Positions 1 through 6,999 of a stretch of DNA of 7,391 nucleotides are shown piece by piece; position 1 is the stretch's first letter, and each line of letters opens with the position of its first letter. Under the pieces are notes generated by a model, which saw nothing but the letters and a program-made list of their open reading frames with translations, was not told the DNA's origin and ran no database searches. This DNA comes from Brachyspira pilosicoli. GTDB lineage: Bacteria; Spirochaetota; Brachyspiria; Brachyspirales; Brachyspiraceae. A program made the translations under genes and the position numbers. The stretch spans positions 1-7,391 of the forward strand of contig NZ_SRZM01000172.1 in NCBI RefSeq assembly GCF_019402445.1, in the 5' to 3' direction.

Positions 1-17
1 TATTAATTTTTTTAATA

Positions 18-46
18 TTGTAAGTTATTAAAAAATAAATTATTAT
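18..46 (+). promoter_or_regulatory. Candidate promoter directly before the glycosyltransferase
   Basis: TTGTAA (18-23) and TATTAT (41-46) are separated by 17 bases and match the sigma-70 consensus at 4 of 6 and 5 of 6 positions. Transcription from it would start at about base 53, the ATG itself, giving a leaderless message. In DNA this AT-rich such pairs arise by chance, and the gene could equally be read from an upstream promoter outside the window. Confidence 0.25.
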
Positions 47-52
47 ATTAAA

Positions 53-1174
53 ATGAAGATTAAAAAAATAGCTATAATGCATCCTACTTTTGGATATAAT
101 GGCGGGGCAGAAAATGTAATACTTGCTACAGCTAAGCATTTTTATAAGAAGTATAATATTGAATCTACTATTTATACTTATAAGTTAAGAGAAAATGTTC
201 CAAGCTATATTAAACAAATAAAAACAGATATAACTTTAAATCCATTTATTTTTAGAAAAACTGCGAAATTTTTAGCTTATCAATTAAAAGATTATGATGC
301 TGTACTAATTCATAATTTTCCAGCAACTATATTTTTTGGTTTAGCTTATAAATATGCTAAAAATAATTCTATAAATCTTCCTAAAAGTTTTTGGTATTGC
401 CATGAACCAAGTGTGAGGCTTTATGGCGAAGATGATGAAAGCTATAAGGCTAAACAAAAGACTTTAGATTTTATTGCTCGTTATACTATGAAGCTAGATA
501 GGTTAGGGGTGAGCATTATAGATTATATAATGGCTAATAGTGAGCGAACTTCAAATTCTGTAAAGCGTGTTTATAATAGAGAAAGTAAAATTATATATCC
601 TTGTGTAACAGGTTTTGATGAAGTTATAAATATAAAAAATGCAGAACATTTTTTTTATGTTGGAAGGTTAGAGAAAGTTAAGAATCTAGAAAATGCTATT
701 ATTGCTTTTAAGAGCTTTTTAGAGAGGATTGATAATAAAGATTTAAAGTTTATGATAGCGGGTAAGGGTAGGTATGAAGAGAAATTAAAAAAATTAGTTT
801 CTAATATTGGAATGGAGAGAAACATTATCTTTCTTGGTTTTATAAGCAATGAAGAGAAGAAGGATTTATTAAACAGAAGTTACGCTCTTATTATGCCTGC
901 TGTTAATGAACCTTTTGGGCTTACGGTTATAGAGGCTCTTTACTCTTCTTGTATTTCAATTATTTCAAAATATTCTGGGGTTTATGAGGTTGCTAAAGAT
1001 TGCAGTATTTCTTGCGATATGAATAGTGTTAATGATATATCTAATGCTATTTATGAAGTATATATTAACAATAGCAATATAAAAAGAAAATTACTATCTA
1101 ATAATATTTTATCAATTTTTAAAGTTGAGAGTTACTGCTCAAGTATTTTAGAGTATATTGAAAATCACTTGTAA
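53..1174 (+). CDS. Glycosyltransferase family 4 (GT-B fold, retaining)
   Basis: A complete 373-residue protein, the usual length for GT4 enzymes, which move a sugar from a nucleotide-sugar donor to a glycan or lipid acceptor at the cytoplasmic face of the membrane. Seen in the sequence: the N-terminal glycine-rich acceptor-side loop (GYNGGAE, G17-G18-A19-E20); YCHEP at 115-119, like the YCHTP motif of mannosyltransferase-type members; the C-terminal Rossmann domain opening with YVGRLEKVKN (202-211); AGKGR (236-240); and the donor-binding E-x7-E motif in EPFGLTVIE (E286, E294). There is no signal peptide or membrane segment. The ATG at 53 is the first start in frame; no Shine-Dalgarno sequence precedes it, and a promoter-like pair ends just before it. 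Its upstream neighbour is outside the window, so operon membership is unknown. The next gene follows on the same strand after about 90 bases. The family call is firm; the acceptor, the sugar (possibly mannose) and the product (lipooligosaccharide, glycolipid or flagellar glycan) cannot be read from the sequence. Confidence 0.93.
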   Translation: MKIKKIAIMHPTFGYNGGAENVILATAKHFYKKYNIESTIYTYKLRENVPSYIKQIKTDITLNPFIFRKTAKFLAYQLKDYDAVLIHNFPATIFFGLAYKYAKNNSINLPKSFWYCHEPSVRLYGEDDESYKAKQKTLDFIARYTMKLDRLGVSIIDYIMANSERTSNSVKRVYNRESKIIYPCVTGFDEVINIKNAEHFFYVGRLEKVKNLENAIIAFKSFLERIDNKDLKFMIAGKGRYEEKLKKLVSNIGMERNIIFLGFISNEEKKDLLNRSYALIMPAVNEPFGLTVIEALYSSCISIISKYSGVYEVAKDCSISCDMNSVNDISNAIYEVYINNSNIKRKLLSNNILSIFKVESYCSSILEYIENHL

Positions 1175-1193
1175 TATTTTTTTATATATATTA

Positions 1194-1222
1194 TTATAGT
1201 TAAAAGTAATTATTTTTATAAT
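1194..1222 (+). promoter_or_regulatory. Candidate promoter of the acyl-activating enzyme gene
   Basis: A perfect -10 hexamer TATAAT (1217-1222) lies 17 bases after a poor -35 match, TTATAG (1194-1199). It sits in the 92-base gap after the glycosyltransferase and would give a leader of about 38 bases before the ATG at 1267. An 8-base inverted repeat (ATAGTTAA 1196-1203, TTAACTAT 1233-1240) flanks the -10 element and could be an operator or chance. There is no GC-rich terminator in this gap, so read-through from the glycosyltransferase is also possible. Confidence 0.35.
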
Positions 1223-1257
1223 ATAGTAATAATTAACTATTTTAAAAAATTATGATT

Positions 1258-1263
1258 GGGGGA
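1258..1263 (+). promoter_or_regulatory. Ribosome binding site that decides the start at 1267
   Basis: The G-rich block GGGGGA lies 3 bases before the ATG at 1267 and is the only purine block of this kind near the start. It can pair with the CCUCC of 16S rRNA using one G-U wobble. An in-frame ATG at 1252 is upstream of the block and has no Shine-Dalgarno sequence of its own, so 1267 is preferred. The spacing is shorter than usual. Confidence 0.55.
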
Positions 1264-1266
1264 TTT

Positions 1267-3138
1267 ATGGAAGAATATAGTTCTATACCTAGTGCTTTTT
1301 TTGATACTGTAAAAAAAATACCTCAAAGCCCTATTTATAGATATAGGAACAATAATGGTGAAAAAGTAACTATAGTATATGAAAAAATATATGATAAGAT
1401 AAATGCTATTGCTAAGGCATTTGATGTAAAAGGATTATCTGGTAAGCATGTTGCTATATTTTCAGAAAACCGTATAGAGTGGTTTATATGTGATATGGCA
1501 CTTTTGGCTATAGGCTCAGCAGATGTTCCTAGAGGAAATGATTCTACATCTGAGGAATTAAATTATATAATAGAGCATAGTGATTCATTGGCTGTAATAG
1601 TAGAAAATCAGTATGTATTAAATAAAATAGATAAATCTTCTAAAAAAATACAGCTTATAATTGTTTTAGATAATTCTATTCATGAACCTAGAAATAACAT
1701 TTATTCATTTAGTAAGTTTTTAGAGTTTGGAGAAGAGGCTTTAAATGGTGATAAAGACTTTGCTGTAAAAAAAGCTTCAAAGCTTAATAATGATGATACA
1801 GCTACTATAATATATACATCAGGTACAACAGGCAAACCTAAAGGCGTAATTCTTACTCATGGAAATATTTTACATAATGTGAGAGTGTTGCCTGATATAA
1901 TAAAACTTCAAAGAGGAGAGAAACTTTTAACCGTTCTTCCTATATGGCATATATATGAGAGAACAATCTCTTATGTTACTGCTATTTGTGGGTGTTTCAC
2001 TGCTATCACTAATAAAAGAGATTTAAAAAATGATTTTGTTGAGGAGAAGCCTGATATATTTATATCAGTGCCAGCTATTTGGGTTAATATATATAATGGT
2101 GTGATGAAAAATATAGACAAAAAACCTCTTGCTGTAAAAATGATGGTTAAATCTTTTATACAAGGCTCTATTAGATATATAAGAAATTTAAGATACCAAA
2201 ATAATATGATTTATCTTCTTGGAGATGAAAAGAAAGAAAGCAAAAAGATAGAATATGATATATTGCCATTAGACCCTATGAGTCATAAAATGGCACAAAA
2301 ATTAGTTTATAAAAAGATAAAAGAACTTACAGGAGGTAGACTTCGCTTAACTATATCAGGAGGCGGAGCTTTACCTATGTATATAGAAGATTTTATAGAA
2401 GCTACTGGAATTAATTTGGTTGTTGGTTGGGGGATTACAGAAACTGCCCCTGTTGTAACTTTAAGGTCTCCTTTTAAAAACTATAGAGGAACTTGCGGAG
2501 CACCTGTTCCAGAGGTACAAATAGAAGTTAGAGATAAAAATGGAAATATTTGTAAAGACGGTGAATTAGGTGTTTGCTATATTAAAGGACCTAATATTTT
2601 TAAAGAGTATTATAAAGATAAAGAATTAACAAGACAGGCTAAAAAAGATGGTTTCTTTAATTCTGGAGATTTAGGAGCTTATACAAAGCAAGGAGAAATA
2701 GTGCTTACAGGAAGAGCAAAAGAGACTATAGTTCTTCTAACAGGTGAAAATGTAGAGCCTCAGCCTATAGAAAATAAAGCTATGGAATCTAAATATATTT
2801 CTCAAATAATGCTTGTAGGTCAGGATAAAGCTTCTACAGGTGCTATAGTTGTAATAGATAAAGATAATGTTAAAGAGTTTTTGGACAAACATAAAATACA
2901 TTATGATGAAAATAATATGGAAAACTCTAAAGATGTTGTTAAACTCATTAAGCATGAATTAAGCAGATTAGTTAATAGTAAAAATGGTTTTAGACCTTAT
3001 GAAACTATATCTAAACTTATTATAACAAGCAAAGACTTTACTATAGAAAATGGCATGCTTACTCAATCATTAAAAATAAAAAGACATAAAATAATGGAAG
3101 AATATAAAGACCAAATAGAAAATCTTTATACAAAATAA
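1267..3138 (+). CDS. AMP-forming long-chain acyl-activating enzyme (fadD-like; possibly acyl-ACP synthetase)
   Basis: This 623-residue enzyme of the ANL adenylating superfamily activates a fatty acid with ATP to an acyl-adenylate and then passes it to a thiol carrier. Motifs in order: the P-loop TSGTTGKPKG (184-193); LPIWHIYER (224-232); SGGGALP before GWGITET (387-393), the A5 adenine-binding motif; SGDLG with ribose-binding D468; the hinge motif TGRAKETI (481-488) followed by GENVEPQPIE (493-502); and the C-terminal catalytic lysine K603 in LTQSLKIKR. All key residues are present, so it should be active. There is no signal peptide or clear membrane helix; such enzymes act in the cytoplasm or at the inner membrane face. 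Default annotation is long-chain-fatty-acid-CoA ligase. The WH-x-YER and GENVEPQPIE signatures recall cyanobacterial Aas and plant AAE15/16 acyl-ACP synthetases, so the acceptor may be ACP. The ATG at 1252 would add five residues (MIGGF). The gene ends before a strong terminator and faces rpoD. Confidence 0.93.
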   Translation: MEEYSSIPSAFFDTVKKIPQSPIYRYRNNNGEKVTIVYEKIYDKINAIAKAFDVKGLSGKHVAIFSENRIEWFICDMALLAIGSADVPRGNDSTSEELNYIIEHSDSLAVIVENQYVLNKIDKSSKKIQLIIVLDNSIHEPRNNIYSFSKFLEFGEEALNGDKDFAVKKASKLNNDDTATIIYTSGTTGKPKGVILTHGNILHNVRVLPDIIKLQRGEKLLTVLPIWHIYERTISYVTAICGCFTAITNKRDLKNDFVEEKPDIFISVPAIWVNIYNGVMKNIDKKPLAVKMMVKSFIQGSIRYIRNLRYQNNMIYLLGDEKKESKKIEYDILPLDPMSHKMAQKLVYKKIKELTGGRLRLTISGGGALPMYIEDFIEATGINLVVGWGITETAPVVTLRSPFKNYRGTCGAPVPEVQIEVRDKNGNICKDGELGVCYIKGPNIFKEYYKDKELTRQAKKDGFFNSGDLGAYTKQGEIVLTGRAKETIVLLTGENVEPQPIENKAMESKYISQIMLVGQDKASTGAIVVIDKDNVKEFLDKHKIHYDENNMENSKDVVKLIKHELSRLVNSKNGFRPYETISKLIITSKDFTIENGMLTQSLKIKRHKIMEEYKDQIENLYTK

Positions 3139-3147
3139 GAAAATAAT

Positions 3148-3180
3148 AAAGGGAGATTAATTAATCTCCCTTTTATTTTT
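3148..3180. terminator. Bidirectional intrinsic terminator between convergent genes
   Basis: A perfect inverted repeat runs from 3148 to 3173: arms AAAGGGAGATT and AATCTCCCTTT, 11 base pairs, around a 4-base AATT loop. On the + strand it is followed by TTTTATTTTT (3171-3180). On the - strand the stem is followed by a T-rich run as well (complement of 3140-3150). It begins 10 bases after the stop of the acyl-activating enzyme gene and ends 19 bases before the stop of rpoD, so it can terminate both. It is the only GC-rich hairpin I see in the non-coding DNA of the window. Confidence 0.9.
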
Positions 3181-3191
3181 ATAAGAATTTT

Positions 3192-4955
3192 TTAAGAATC
3201 TAAAAACTCTTTTAACTCTTTCTTTTTGGAAGTAGCTCTTAATCTTCTTATAGCCTTAGCTTCAATCTGTCTTATACGCTCTCTAGTAACCTTAAATACA
3301 TATCCAACTTCTTCTAAAGTATGATTGTATCCATCATCTAATCCATAACGCATTCTAATAACTTTCTGTTCTCTTTCAGGCAAATTATCAAGCAAAGAAT
3401 CTATATGCTTTCTTAAGATTTTGAATGTAGTAATGTTTTGAGGGCTTTCAAACTCTTTATCTTCAATAAGTTCTCCAAGTATGGTATCTTCTTCATCGCC
3501 AATAGGGGCATTTAAAGATACAGGGTCTTTTGCAACATTTCTTACGCTTTTAACTCTGCTTTCAGGCCAGCTTAAAGCTCTTGCTATTTCTTGTATAGAA
3601 GGCTCTCTTCCATACTGCTGCATATATTGTCTTAATACTCTAGTTACTTTATTGATTTGTTCTATCATATGAACAGGTACTCTTATAGTTCTAGCTTGAT
3701 CGCTTATAGAACGAGTAATAGCCTGACGAATCCACCAAGTTGCATATGTTGAAAATTTGTATCCTTTTTTGTATTCAAACTTATCAACAGCCTTAATAAG
3801 ACCAATATTTCCTTCTTGTACCAAGTCAAAGAAATGAAGACCTCTGTTAGTGTATTTTTTTGCTATAGATATAACAAGTCTTAAATTAGCCTTAACAATA
3901 TGGTCTTTTGCTTGAGCTATTTTTCTTCTTGAAGAATCAATTTTTCTTACCCATTCAACTAAAGTTTCTTTATCTGTACGAACTTCATCATAAATATCAG
4001 CCATACGAACTTGAGAATTATGAAAACTTGTTAATACCGCTTTTATAGCTTCTGGAGTTATATTAAACTCATCAACGAGTCTAGTATATATTTTTTTATT
4101 TCCGCTTTCAATTTCATTATAGTAATTTTCAAAATCACTTATCTCTTTGCCGTATCTCTTTTTTAATTTCTCAAAATACTCTTCTATCTGATTAATTCTA
4201 TGCAAATAAAACTTTAATTTCTCTGCAATTCTATCTATTTCCATTCTATTAAGTTTTACTTTGCCTAATAACTTAACTATATTTTCTTTTATCTCACTTT
4301 GTTCATTTGTGAGAGTTTTTATAGTTTTTTGTGTAGTAGCTTTTTTTATTCTTTTATCCAAAGCTAAATATTTTTCTGCTAAATCAACATATTCTTTTTC
4401 AAAGTTTTTATATTTTCTCTCTAATTTTCTTTTTTCTTGTGTGGATACATTATATATTCTTGGCGGCTCTAATATCTCATGTATAGATACTTTTCCACTA
4501 TGTACACATTTAATAGTGTTTAAAACTTCTCCAACTACTAAGTGAGTATTTAATATAATAGACTCTATTTCAGATTCACCAAGTTCTATTTTTTTAGAAT
4601 ATTCTACCTCATCATCATGAGTAAGAAGATCAACTTTGCCAATCTCTTTAAGATAAAGTCTTATAGGGTCATCATTATTTCCAACTTTATCTTCTACATG
4701 TATAAACCTTGCAGCATCATCAATTTTATTTTGATTTTTAGAAAGACTTTCAAATTCCCTTTTGTCTTCAACTATGGCAATCTTTCTAGCACTTAATAAT
4801 TGAAAAAGTATATCCATTACATCCGTATCCATATTGTCTATGGCAGCATTAATCTCTTTGAATGTAAGATATTTGTTAGCGTTTCCTTTTTCAAGCAATT
4901 TTCTAATTTTTTCATTATTCTTAATTAGAAGATCGCAATCCTCTTCAATCATCAT
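3192..4955 (-). CDS. rpoD: RNA polymerase primary sigma factor (sigma-70 group 1)
   Basis: This 587-residue housekeeping sigma factor directs core RNA polymerase to -10/-35 promoters. Visible regions: a region 1.1-like N-terminus (about 8-65, with [10 protein letters not shown]); region 1.2 (about 94-127, [22 protein letters not shown]); a long charged, K/E-rich non-conserved region (about 128-345) of the size seen in group 1 sigmas; region 2 (about 350-430) with the core-binding [14 protein letters not shown] and the -10 melting and recognition segment around W407-W408 ([14 protein letters not shown]); region 3; and region 4 (about 520-575) with the -35 helix [10 protein letters not shown] (556-565). 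The tail [15 protein letters not shown] replaces the more usual LRHPSR form. The presence of region 1.1 and the full length make this a primary rather than an alternative sigma. The ATG at 4955 is chosen because AAGGAAG lies 5 bases upstream; a GTG at 4961 would overlap that site, and an ATG at 4952 is also possible. The start overlaps the end of dnaG. Confidence 0.97.
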   Translation of the reverse strand: MMIEEDCDLLIKNNEKIRKLLEKGNANKYLTFKEINAAIDNMDTDVMDILFQLLSARKIAIVEDKREFESLSKNQNKIDDAARFIHVEDKVGNNDDPIRLYLKEIGKVDLLTHDDEVEYSKKIELGESEIESIILNTHLVVGEVLNTIKCVHSGKVSIHEILEPPRIYNVSTQEKRKLERKYKNFEKEYVDLAEKYLALDKRIKKATTQKTIKTLTNEQSEIKENIVKLLGKVKLNRMEIDRIAEKLKFYLHRINQIEEYFEKLKKRYGKEISDFENYYNEIESGNKKIYTRLVDEFNITPEAIKAVLTSFHNSQVRMADIYDEVRTDKETLVEWVRKIDSSRRKIAQAKDHIVKANLRLVISIAKKYTNRGLHFFDLVQEGNIGLIKAVDKFEYKKGYKFSTYATWWIRQAITRSISDQARTIRVPVHMIEQINKVTRVLRQYMQQYGREPSIQEIARALSWPESRVKSVRNVAKDPVSLNAPIGDEEDTILGELIEDKEFESPQNITTFKILRKHIDSLLDNLPEREQKVIRMRYGLDDGYNHTLEEVGYVFKVTRERIRQIEAKAIRRLRATSKKKELKEFLDS

Positions 4956-6759
4956 AATCACTTCCTTGATATAGTTTTTCCTTTTGCTTATTTAGTAAAT
5001 GTATTTCTCGGGCTTTATTACATATAGCTTCAAATCCTTCATTACTTTGGAGTGTTGTAGTTTTTAATACTTCCTCTCTCCTATAGTCTATATCCCCGCT
5101 TTTTATCTTTACAATAAGCTCCTCTAATTTTTCTTGTATATTATCACTATACAACTTTTCCTTGCTTCTTATCTGATTAGCTATATGCTCATTGCCTAAT
5201 ACATTAAGAGCATCTTCAGCTGTTGCATCTTTATTAAGAGTTAAGAGCCTTATATAAAATTCCCTTGTGATATCTTTTTTAATAAGATCTACACCTATCT
5301 CTTTCTCTGCCTCTTTTATTAAAGATGGATTCAAAGCAAGTAAATATATTAAACTATTTTCATAGTAAAATTTGTTATCTTTTATAGGTTTTTGTAAAGC
5401 AGAAACAACTTTTGTATTTTGAACTTTATTAGTTAAAGTTCTTAAATAATCTCTATTGAAAGCATCTCTATCAATAGAAAGTTCTGATGAAACATGAGAG
5501 ATTATCATTTGTTTTTCCGTCTCACTTTTCAAAACATCTAAATAATTATAAAATAACTTTACTATATGGAGTTTTTCTTCTATAGTAAGTAATGATATAT
5601 CCTTATTTGTTGATGTTTTTAACAAAAAATCATACCAAGCAAGTTTTTTATTATATAGTATATCAAAACCATTAGCATTATTTATAGTAAAAAACTCATC
5701 TAAATCTTTGGTTGTTTCTACCAATAGTATAGTCAATTTTAAATCAAACTTCAATAGTGTTAATATAGCCATTTTAGTGGCTTTTTGTCCAGCTTCATCA
5801 TTATCCAAAGCTAAAACTACATTGTTGGTGTATTTTTTTATTTCTTTTGCATGTTCTTCTGTGATGGCAGTACCTAAGCTTCCAACAACATTTTTTATAT
5901 TCATTTTGTGGCAAGCAATTGTGTCCATATAGCCTTCCACTAATATAACTTCATCTTTCTTCATTATATGTGTTTTAGCTATATTTATGCCGTATAGAGC
6001 AGATTTCTTTTTGAATATTAAGCTCTCTTTTGAGTTTAAATATTTAGGCTCTTTTCCATCAATGCTTCTTCCTCCAAAGCCTATAATCTCCTCTTTTTCA
6101 TTGATTATCGGAAACATTATTCTATTTATAAATGTGTCATAAAAATGATTTGGATTATTTTTGCTTATGCTTGCTAATCCTAATGCATTTATATTGTTTG
6201 TGCTTATATTGTTTTCATTTAAAGCTCTAATCAAAGCATTCCAGCTTGGAGGAGCATATCCTATTTTAAACTCTTTTATAATTGAAAATGGTATTTTTCT
6301 TTTTTTTAGATAATCTATAGCTTCTTTATAAAAATATTCTCCATTATTATTCTTTAATAGAAGATTTTTACCAAAGAAATTGCAGGCTATTTTATTTATT
6401 CTTTTGCTTTCTACAAAAATTTGGTCTTTATGTTTGTTTTTTTGAGAGAAGAAATTACTAGTGTCAATAGAAAATCTATTACCAAGGTATTTTACAGCCT
6501 CTTTAAAATCCATAGCCTCTTTTTCTTTTAGGTATGTAAATACGTTTCCTTTAGCACCGCATGTAAAGCATTTATATATACCTTTAGAATCATCAACAGA
6601 CATAGAAGGATTTGCCTCTTGACCATCTTTATGAAAGGGGCATTGAACGGTGTATTGACTTCCGCCTCTAGATATAACTTTATATCTATCTCTTAATATA
6701 TCTATTAAAGAGACATGGGATAAAAGCTGATTTAGTTTTTCTGTAAATAAAGTATCCAC
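4945..6759 (-). CDS. dnaG: DNA primase
   Basis: This 604-residue primase makes the short RNA primers for the replisome, acting with the DnaB helicase. The N-terminal CHC2 zinc-binding domain has ligands C40, H43, C64 and C67 (CPFH and CFTC), with [14 protein letters not shown] before it as in other primases. The RNA polymerase core holds GFGGRSIDG and PKYLNSKES, then the TOPRIM fold with the catalytic glutamate E275 in VEGYMD and the metal-binding D319-N-D321 in LDNDEAG. The remaining C-terminal part (about 430-604) is poorly conserved and should contain the helicase-binding domain. Length is normal for bacterial DnaG. The start is GTG at 6759: no ATG, GTG or TTG occurs between it and the zinc motif, and no start codon occurs upstream before the in-frame stop at about 6801. 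No Shine-Dalgarno sequence precedes it. The gene is first of a dnaG-rpoD pair with an 11-base overlap; no rpsU is present upstream. The call is firm. Confidence 0.97.
   Translation of the reverse strand: MDTLFTEKLNQLLSHVSLIDILRDRYKVISRGGSQYTVQCPFHKDGQEANPSMSVDDSKGIYKCFTCGAKGNVFTYLKEKEAMDFKEAVKYLGNRFSIDTSNFFSQKNKHKDQIFVESKRINKIACNFFGKNLLLKNNNGEYFYKEAIDYLKKRKIPFSIIKEFKIGYAPPSWNALIRALNENNISTNNINALGLASISKNNPNHFYDTFINRIMFPIINEKEEIIGFGGRSIDGKEPKYLNSKESLIFKKKSALYGINIAKTHIMKKDEVILVEGYMDTIACHKMNIKNVVGSLGTAITEEHAKEIKKYTNNVVLALDNDEAGQKATKMAILTLLKFDLKLTILLVETTKDLDEFFTINNANGFDILYNKKLAWYDFLLKTSTNKDISLLTIEEKLHIVKLFYNYLDVLKSETEKQMIISHVSSELSIDRDAFNRDYLRTLTNKVQNTKVVSALQKPIKDNKFYYENSLIYLLALNPSLIKEAEKEIGVDLIKKDITREFYIRLLTLNKDATAEDALNVLGNEHIANQIRSKEKLYSDNIQEKLEELIVKIKSGDIDYRREEVLKTTTLQSNEGFEAICNKAREIHLLNKQKEKLYQGSDYDD
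4961..4967 (-). promoter_or_regulatory. rpoD ribosome binding site inside dnaG
   Basis: Read on the - strand, AAGGAAG (4967 to 4961) is followed by TGATT and then the ATG at 4955, a near-ideal 5-base spacing. The site lies wholly within the last codons of dnaG, whose TGA is at 4947-4945. Ribosomes finishing dnaG arrive on the rpoD start, which suggests translational coupling. Confidence 0.75.
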
Positions 6760-6795
6760 AATGTTTAAAATATAGTTTAATTTATTTGTGTATAA

Positions 6796-6823
6796 ATATT
6801 ATTAATATTTTAAAAAAAGTCAA
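6796..6823 (-). promoter_or_regulatory. Likely dnaG-rpoD promoter
   Basis: On the - strand TTGACT (6823 to 6818; 5 of 6 to consensus) is followed by a 16-base spacer that starts with six Ts, then TAATAT (6801 to 6796) as -10. Transcription would start near 6789, giving a leader of about 30 bases before the GTG at 6759. The 10-base palindrome ATAATATTAT (6826-6835) sits 2 bases upstream of the -35 element and might act as an UP-like or operator element. This is the best -35 match in the intergenic region. Confidence 0.5.
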
Positions 6824-6865
6824 GTATAATATTATGTAGTTTTTTACTGCTTTTTATTAAATAAG

Positions 6866-6950
6866 TTGTAATATATTTAGTTTTATAATAATATACTGCA
6901 CTATAATTTAATTAAAAATCTTATTAAATTAACTTTTGATTATATTACAA
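6866..6950. repeat. Spaced 10-base inverted repeat in the dnaG / MBOAT intergenic region
   Basis: TTGTAATATA (6866-6875) recurs as its exact reverse complement TATATTACAA (6941-6950), 65 bases apart. The right arm contains the candidate -35 of the MBOAT gene. Between the arms lies the palindrome TTTAATTAAA (6907-6916), and a second 9-base pair is nearby (AAAAATCTT 6914-6922 with AAGATTTTT 6954-6962). With this base composition a 10-base match in 240 bases is not rare, so function is unproven. Confidence 0.25.
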
Positions 6951-6973
6951 TTAAAGATTTTTTTAGTTATAAA
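6945..6973 (+). promoter_or_regulatory. Candidate promoter of the MBOAT gene
   Basis: TTACAA (6945-6950) and TATAAA (6968-6973) are spaced by 17 bases. The -35 match is weak (3 of 6) and the -10 good (5 of 6). Transcription would start about 20 bases before the ATG at 7000. The only ribosome-binding candidate is GATGAG (6986-6991), which is weak. The evidence is position and spacing only. Confidence 0.3.
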
Positions 6974-6999
6974 TGTATATTTTATGATGAGTTATATAA

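Noticed and set aside
649..656. An 8-T tract in the glycosyltransferase gene, a possible phase-variation switch for a surface glycan
   Set aside because: Equal 8-base A/T tracts occur in the acyl-activating enzyme gene (1311-1318) and even in essential dnaG (6300-6307), so they are explained by base composition. The reading frame is intact in all three.
655..849. Antisense open frame opposite the glycosyltransferase
   Set aside because: It is low-complexity, has no ribosome binding site and lies fully inside a gene with clear family motifs.
2737..2955. Antisense open frame opposite the acyl-activating enzyme gene, hydrophobic product
   Set aside because: The F/I/Y-rich translation is what the complement of AT-rich coding DNA gives; no start signal and complete overlap with conserved motifs.
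3481..3672. Open frame on the + strand inside rpoD
   Set aside because: It is the complement of conserved sigma region 3 to 4 sequence, with no start signal.
4261..4545. Open frame on the + strand inside rpoD, hydrophobic
   Set aside because: It mirrors the K/E-rich non-conserved region of the sigma factor, whose complement naturally encodes F/L/S-rich protein.
4959..4961. GTG as the rpoD start, two codons before the ATG at 4955
   Set aside because: The GTG overlaps the AAGGAAG site, leaving no spacing, whereas the ATG at 4955 is ideally placed.
5708..5932. Open frame on the + strand inside dnaG
   Set aside because: It is a shadow of the TOPRIM-coding segment, with no ribosome binding site.
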